From: Butyricicoccus_A sp963620595
GTDB taxonomy: Bacteria; Bacillota; Clostridia; Oscillospirales; Butyricicoccaceae
Assembly: GCA_963620595.1 (NCBI GenBank)
Contig: CAVFAY010000001.1
Location: forward strand, 124,001 to 188,000
Length of the DNA stretch: 64,000 bases
Direction: 5' to 3'
Shown here: positions 59,642-64,000 of the stretch, piece after piece
Numbering within the stretch: position 1 is the stretch's first letter
How the letters are laid out: the number at the start of each line of letters is the position of its first letter
The notes under the pieces: model-generated
The model's input: the letters and a program-made list of their open reading frames with translations, nothing else
What the model was told of the DNA's origin: nothing
Database searches by the model: none
Position numbers and translations under genes: made by a program

Positions 59642-62101
59642 TTATATTTGCATGGGATTGACATCTGCATATACGGTAACACCGCGAAACCGGCGGTCAG
59701 CACCTATCTCGCGCAGCACGCCATCTATCAAGGCGCGTCTGCGCTTACTGTCTGGGCAGCGGATAGTCAAATGATAGCGGTATCTGTTTTGTACGCGCAC
59801 AATATTCGCTGGCGCAGGTCCCAATACCGGATAACAGAAATCGGAAAATACTCCTGCCATCAGGCTTTCTATGCGCTGCTTGACAGCAGATAGAGCCGTC
59901 AGCACATCCCGTTCATTCTCTCCCACAGCGGTCAGAACCACAAGCTGTGCAATCGGCGGACATTGCAGCAATCTTCGATGCTCCAACTCTTCCTCATAAA
60001 ACTGCTCATAATCCTGCCGTGCGGCGTTTAAAATCACCGTATTTTCCGGATGATACGTTTGAATGACCGCATGCCCCCGTGCCTGCCTGCGTCCGGCGCG
60101 CCCCACAACCTGCGTGAGCAGCGAAAAGGTACGCTCTCTGGCGCGATAGTCCTGCGTAAACAGGGATTGATCTGCATCTACAATGCCAACCAGCGTCACG
60201 CGGTCAAAATCCAAGCCTTTTGTGACCATTTGTGTGCCGAGCAGGATATCTGCTTTTTTCTCTTCAAACGCCTCCAACAGCTTGGCATGAGCCCCCTTCG
60301 TACTCGTCGTATCTGCATCCATTCGAAGAATCTTACGCTCCGGAAACAGCTCTTGCAGCTCTGTTTCCAGTTTTTGCGTGCCGATCCCCTCCCATTTGAG
60401 ATGCGTGCTACCGCAATTGGGACATGTGCGTTTCACAGGAATACTTTTCCCACAATAATGACACATCAGTCGGTGATTGACGGAATGATAAGTCATAGAA
60501 ACACTGCACGATGGGCATTCCGGCGTCCAACCGCACGCTGTACAGGTAACCTGTTTGGCCGCGCCGCGTCGGTTTAAAAACAAAATGCATTGGTGTCCTT
60601 CTGCAAAGCACTGCTCCATTTCATGTCGCAAGACAGGCCCAATTGCGCTGATATATCCTTGTCGGGTCAAGCCGCGCATATCTGCAATCGTGACACGCGG
60701 CAACGCCGCTCCAGAATAGCGTTCACGCAGAAATAACACGGGATATTTTCCCGTCTCTGCGCCGTAAAACGTCTCAATCGCTGGCGTCGCGGAACCAAAT
60801 AAGACAAAGGCATTCTCTTGCATGGCACGATATTTTGCTACATCCCGCGCATGATACCGTGGACTGGTTTCTGATTTATAAGCGTCATCCTGCTCTTCAT
60901 CCAAAATGATAAGCCCCAAATTTTGTGCGGGTGCAAAAACCGCTGACCGCGTGCCGACAATCACCCGCGCCTCACCGGCGCGAATGCGTTTCCAGCTGTC
61001 ATATCGTTCGCCAACGGACAGCGCCGAGTGCAGCACAGCAGTGCAGTCGCCAAACTGCGCCATAAATTTCCGAATCAGCTGCGGTGTTAATCCAATTTCC
61101 GGCACGAGCACAATCGCACTTTTGCCCACCTGTAGGGTGCGGTCAATCAGCTTCATATATACCTGTGTCTTTCCGCTTCCCGTGACACCAAACAGCAACG
61201 CCGCTTCGGGGTGATCAGACAACAGCATTGGTTCCATGCGATCATATGCGATTTGCTGCGCCGAATTCAGGACAAATTCTTGTCGTTCTGATGGACTCGG
61301 CTGTTCCGGCAGTCGAAAGGTTTCCTCTTCCCACCGCTCTAGCATACCGCTTTTGATCATCGCCCGAAGAACACCGTCACTCGCACCGGTCATATATTTG
61401 AGATCCGGGCGGCTCATGCGACCTTCCTGTGCCAATACACTGACAATGTCCATACGAACATGACTGCGTCCGCGCTCAGCCATCGCCATCGCATCATCAT
61501 ACGGTATTCCCAGCCGATACATCGTGACGGTTTTATCATTAATACGTCGATCAAAAACGCTGGTCTGTTCCAAAACCTGCGTTTGCAACAGTTTATCTAT
61601 CTGTTGTTTCGGCAGCGTACCGCCGTACAGCTCGGTCAACGTTTTGATTGCAATCGCACGTTTTCTCTTGGAAAAGTGCTGCAATACCGGATATTGCTGC
61701 GCCAATTGCTGCCGTTTATCTTCCGTTGTTGCTTGCGTCAGCGCATATTGCTCGGTTTTGCGAAACCACAGCCCCGCCGGAAGCATTGCGCGCGCGCAGT
61801 CATAAAACGTGCAGAACAAGGTGGAACACAGGTGCGCCGCCAGAGACAGCGCGTGTGCATCTAGTACCGGCTGCGCATCTAACACCTCTAAAATGCTTTT
61901 GCGCTCGTACTGCGCCTGCGAGTCGCATCCCATACGCACAACAATCGCCTCACGGGTGCGGTCACCTCGCCCGAATGGGAGAAGCACGCGCACGCCGGGC
62001 ATAACATCTCCTATCAGCTTCGGCGGAATGTCATAGTCATACAGTTTATCAAACGCATACGTCGCATCAGAAATTGCTACACGGCAAACATCGGATCTCA
62101 T
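59642..62101 (-). CDS. priA: Primosomal protein N' (replication restart helicase PriA)
   Basis: PriA restarts collapsed replication forks. The 819-residue helicase has the N-terminal DNA-binding domain, Walker A GVTGSGKTQVY, a Walker B box that reads DEEQ where PriA usually has DEEH, and the zinc-binding cysteines in CTACGWTPECPSC and CHYCGKSIPVKRTCPNC. The ATG overlaps the coaBC stop by four bases. It belongs to the longer Firmicutes PriA group. Confidence 0.95.
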   Translation of the reverse strand: MRSDVCRVAISDATYAFDKLYDYDIPPKLIGDVMPGVRVLLPFGRGDRTREAIVVRMGCDSQAQYERKSILEVLDAQPVLDAHALSLAAHLCSTLFCTFYDCARAMLPAGLWFRKTEQYALTQATTEDKRQQLAQQYPVLQHFSKRKRAIAIKTLTELYGGTLPKQQIDKLLQTQVLEQTSVFDRRINDKTVTMYRLGIPYDDAMAMAERGRSHVRMDIVSVLAQEGRMSRPDLKYMTGASDGVLRAMIKSGMLERWEEETFRLPEQPSPSERQEFVLNSAQQIAYDRMEPMLLSDHPEAALLFGVTGSGKTQVYMKLIDRTLQVGKSAIVLVPEIGLTPQLIRKFMAQFGDCTAVLHSALSVGERYDSWKRIRAGEARVIVGTRSAVFAPAQNLGLIILDEEQDDAYKSETSPRYHARDVAKYRAMQENAFVLFGSATPAIETFYGAETGKYPVLFLRERYSGAALPRVTIADMRGLTRQGYISAIGPVLRHEMEQCFAEGHQCILFLNRRGAAKQVTCTACGWTPECPSCSVSMTYHSVNHRLMCHYCGKSIPVKRTCPNCGSTHLKWEGIGTQKLETELQELFPERKILRMDADTTSTKGAHAKLLEAFEEKKADILLGTQMVTKGLDFDRVTLVGIVDADQSLFTQDYRARERTFSLLTQVVGRAGRRQARGHAVIQTYHPENTVILNAARQDYEQFYEEELEHRRLLQCPPIAQLVVLTAVGENERDVLTALSAVKQRIESLMAGVFSDFCYPVLGPAPANIVRVQNRYRYHLTIRCPDSKRRRALIDGVLREIGADRRFRGVTVYADVNPMQI

Positions 62102-63306
62102 GCCTGTTTCTTCCGATGCAAGGCGACGAGACGTTCGAGCAAAATATCCGCTACGCTGTCTTTTTCCATCAGCTCCAGCGGCTCCACTGTTCCGTCTCGA
62201 TACAGCAGTGTGACTACATTGGTATCACCGGCAAAACCTGCACCTTTTACTTTCAAATTATTGGCGACAATGACGTCACAATTTTTCTTCTTGAGTTTCT
62301 CTGCAGAATTCTCCAGCAAATCGCGTGTTTCCATCGAGAAACCACAAATCACTTGGTCATCGCGTCTATTCTCACCGATTTCTGCCAAAATGTCCGGATT
62401 ACGCACGAGAGAAATCGACATGTCCTCGTCATGTTTTTTAATCTTGTCATCTTGGAGCTGCGCCGGACGATAATCTCCGACAGCCGCCGCCTTAATGACC
62501 AAATCAGACTGAGGCAGTGCTTCCATCACTGCCTCGCGCATCTCGTAAGCCGAGGTAATCGGCACCATGTGCACGCCGTCCAGCGGTGCAAGCGAAACAG
62601 GACCGGTAATCAGCGTAACCTGTGCACCGCGCATTTTCGCGCTGCGGGCAATCGCATAGCCCATCTTGCCCGTGGAATGATTGGACAAGAAGCGAACCGG
62701 ATCCATGGCTTCGCGCGTCGGACCAGCTGTAACCGTGACATGCATTCCTTCCATGTCTTTTTCCGTCAGTGCATCAAGAATTGCCTGTTCAATGGTTTCT
62801 ACATCTGCCAGCTTGCCCTTTCCGGTATCCCCACACGCCAGATGCCCGGATGTCGGTTCGACAAACAAACAACCGCGCTGCTTGAGTATAGCAATATTCT
62901 CCTGCACAGCTGGATGCTCATACATATTCGTATTCATCGCCGGAGCAAACAGCACAGGTGCACGGGTAGCCAACAGTGTTGTGGACAGCATATCGTCCGC
63001 AATGCCATGAGCATACTTACCCAAAATATTGGCAGTTGCTGGAACAACAGCAAAGACATCCGCCGCTTTGGCGAGAGAAATATGTTCGACTTCCCAAGGA
63101 AAATCGCGGTTAAACATATCTGTCACCACGCGATTGCCAGACAATACTTCCAATGTCAATGGCTGGACAAATTCACAGGCATGTTCGGTCATAATAATCC
63201 GAATATTGATGCCCTTCTTGTGCAGACGGCTGACCAAATCGCAGGCTTTATATGCCGCAATGCCACCGGTTACGCCAAGAACGACAGTTTTACCGGAAAA
63301 GTTCAT
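62098..63306 (-). CDS. coaBC: Bifunctional phosphopantothenoylcysteine decarboxylase/synthase
   Basis: CoaBC makes 4'-phosphopantetheine from 4'-phosphopantothenate and cysteine in CoA synthesis. The 402-residue protein has the N-terminal CoaC flavodoxin-like domain (GVTGGIAAYKACDLVSRL, PAMNTNMYEHPAVQENI) and the C-terminal CoaB domain (VTAGPTREAMDPVRFLSNHS). It overlaps rpoZ by 17 bp and priA by four bases, in the conserved gmk-rpoZ-coaBC-priA order. Confidence 0.97.
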   Translation of the reverse strand: MNFSGKTVVLGVTGGIAAYKACDLVSRLHKKGINIRIIMTEHACEFVQPLTLEVLSGNRVVTDMFNRDFPWEVEHISLAKAADVFAVVPATANILGKYAHGIADDMLSTTLLATRAPVLFAPAMNTNMYEHPAVQENIAILKQRGCLFVEPTSGHLACGDTGKGKLADVETIEQAILDALTEKDMEGMHVTVTAGPTREAMDPVRFLSNHSTGKMGYAIARSAKMRGAQVTLITGPVSLAPLDGVHMVPITSAYEMREAVMEALPQSDLVIKAAAVGDYRPAQLQDDKIKKHDEDMSISLVRNPDILAEIGENRRDDQVICGFSMETRDLLENSAEKLKKKNCDVIVANNLKVKGAGFAGDTNVVTLLYRDGTVEPLELMEKDSVADILLERLVALHRKKQA

Positions 63307-63637
63307 CGCTGATTCCTTCTTCAGTATTCATCTCATCTGCCAGTTCTACCGGCTGTTCGTCTCTCTCATCTGTAAACAGATCTACTTCATCTTCTTTGTT
63401 GGCAGCAGCAACCAGATCCTCCGACAGCTTTTCCGGCTCCGGCTTCGGTCCTTCACGATATTCAATCTCGCCATTGCTGATTTCGTCTAATGCGAGCTGT
63501 ACTGGCTTATCCGGCAGTTCTTTTCTGGTTACTTCTTCTTCTGCACACAGATCACGAGCACGCTGTGCGGACAGATTGACCAGCAGATAGCGATTATTGA
63601 CTTTCTTCATCAAATCCTGCATAGATGGCTTTAACAT
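63290..63637 (-). CDS. rpoZ: RNA polymerase omega subunit
   Basis: The 115-residue protein has the omega-subunit core at its N-terminus (MLKPSMQDLMKKVNNRYLLV, then NLSAQRARDL), continuing to about residue 60 with KPVQLALDEISNGEIEY. A further 50-residue acidic tail (EDEVDLFTDERDEQPVE) makes it longer than most clostridial omega subunits. It overlaps coaBC and follows gmk by 34 bp, the standard order. Confidence 0.93.
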   Translation of the reverse strand: MLKPSMQDLMKKVNNRYLLVNLSAQRARDLCAEEEVTRKELPDKPVQLALDEISNGEIEYREGPKPEPEKLSEDLVAAANKEDEVDLFTDERDEQPVELADEMNTEEGISDELFR

Positions 63638-63671
63638 AACAATATACTCCTTTAATAAACGCTTGTTTTTA

Positions 63672-64000
63672 TTACTTCAGTGTTACACGGGATGAACGGC
63701 ATGTCTCTGCCTGTATAATTGCCAGCACATCACTGACAGCCTGTTCCACTGTGTTATTTACGACAATATAATCAAATTCCGGTGCGAGTGTCAGTTCGTA
63801 CTTCGCAGCGCTTAAACGACGCTGAACCACTTCCGGTTCCTCTGTGCCGCGGCCTACCAATCTTCGCTCCAACTCTTCAAAGCTCGGTGGAGCGAGGAAA
63901 ATGCGAACAGCCTCCGGACGCGCCTGCTTGACCTGCATAGCACCCTGCACCTCAATTTCCAACAGGACATCCCGTCCTGCCTGCAGTTCTGCATCTACCG
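63672..64000 (-). CDS. gmk: Guanylate kinase, C-terminal part (cut by window edge)
   Basis: The frame is open to the right edge and gives the last 109 residues. The segment DVLLEIEVQGAMQVK is the conserved GMP-binding/core strand region of guanylate kinase, followed by IFLAPPSFEELERRLVGRGT with the catalytic lid arginines. The enzyme phosphorylates GMP to GDP with ATP. It is upstream of rpoZ in the conserved order. The N-terminal P-loop lies outside the window. Confidence 0.95.
   Translation of the reverse strand, partial: VDAELQAGRDVLLEIEVQGAMQVKQARPEAVRIFLAPPSFEELERRLVGRGTEEPEVVQRRLSAAKYELTLAPEFDYIVVNNTVEQAVSDVLAIIQAETCRSSRVTLK

Noticed and set aside
62074..63312. 412-residue open frame antisense to coaBC
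   Set aside because: It lies exactly opposite coaBC, whose motifs are unambiguous; the composition is rich in His, Arg and Cys and unlike a real protein.
1..64000. CRISPR arrays, tRNA or rRNA genes, insertion sequences, prophage
   Set aside because: I scanned both strands for spaced direct repeats, cloverleaf-type sequences, transposase or phage motifs and saw none.

Overview
This 64 kb window is chromosomal core sequence from a Gram-positive, endospore-forming member of the Clostridia, most likely Oscillospirales-like. That placement is an inference from the complete spoIIIAA-AH operon, FabK in place of FabI, ThyX in place of ThyA, an NfnAB-type ferredoxin:NADP oxidoreductase, a clostridial TSCPD protein, PrkC/PrpC, and strong AGGAGG ribosome-binding sites. 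Base composition is intermediate, apart from one AT-rich patch at 48.1-49.5 kb. I found no tRNA or rRNA genes, insertion sequences, prophage genes or CRISPR array.

Layout from left to right. 0-4.8 kb (minus strand): an operon of a WecG/TagA glycosyltransferase, thyX, tmk, a DUF2156 protein, a GNAT acetyltransferase, a DJ-1/PfpI protein and the 5' part of a 5-formyltetrahydrofolate cyclo-ligase gene. 4.9-12.6 kb (minus): oapA-dxs-tlyA-nadK-argR-recN-tyrS. 12.7-13.4 kb (minus): a roughly 620-nt gene-free block that I identify as an OLE (ornate, large, extremophilic) RNA, with its own promoter and terminator, directly upstream of oapA, which encodes its membrane partner. 13.4-17.2 kb (minus): nusB, a TsaD/M22 paralogue, xseA, xseB, ispA. 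17.3-22.5 kb (minus): an asp23 gene and the spoIIIA operon. 22.8-25.0 kb (plus): nfnA-nfnB, with strongly biased codon use.

25.2-33.4 kb (minus): a fatty-acid synthesis operon fabH-fabK-fabG-fabF-accB-fabZ-accC-accD-accA-acpP. fabD lies divergently on the plus strand, and the two transcription units start from face-to-face consensus promoters whose -10 boxes overlap. 34.5-40.2 kb (plus): a DEAD-box helicase with a DbpA-type RNA-binding domain, a two-gene unit encoding a Ser/Gly/Tyr-rich protein and a glycosyltransferase-like protein (a possible peptide-modification pair), a 1-phosphofructokinase-family kinase and a FabK-like flavin oxidoreductase. 40.3-48.0 kb (minus): nrdR, secD-secF, an ABC exporter pair and purB. 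48.1-49.5 kb: an AT-rich patch with a membrane-anchored Mrr-like nuclease gene and a divergent XRE regulator. 49.5-64 kb (minus): an aminotransferase, followed by the classic cluster gmk-rpoZ-coaBC-priA-def-fmt-rsmB-rlmN-prpC-prkC-rsgA-thiN-TSCPD.

The genes mostly serve growth: isoprenoid precursors (dxs, ispA), fatty acids, nucleotides (thyX, tmk, purB, gmk, nrdR), translation and ribosome maturation (tyrS, def, fmt, rlmN, rsmB, tlyA, rsgA), DNA repair and restart (recN, xseAB, priA), protein export and sporulation. The most notable non-standard elements are the OLE RNA/OapA locus, the Ser-rich protein/glycosyltransferase pair and several regulatory architectures described in the findings.
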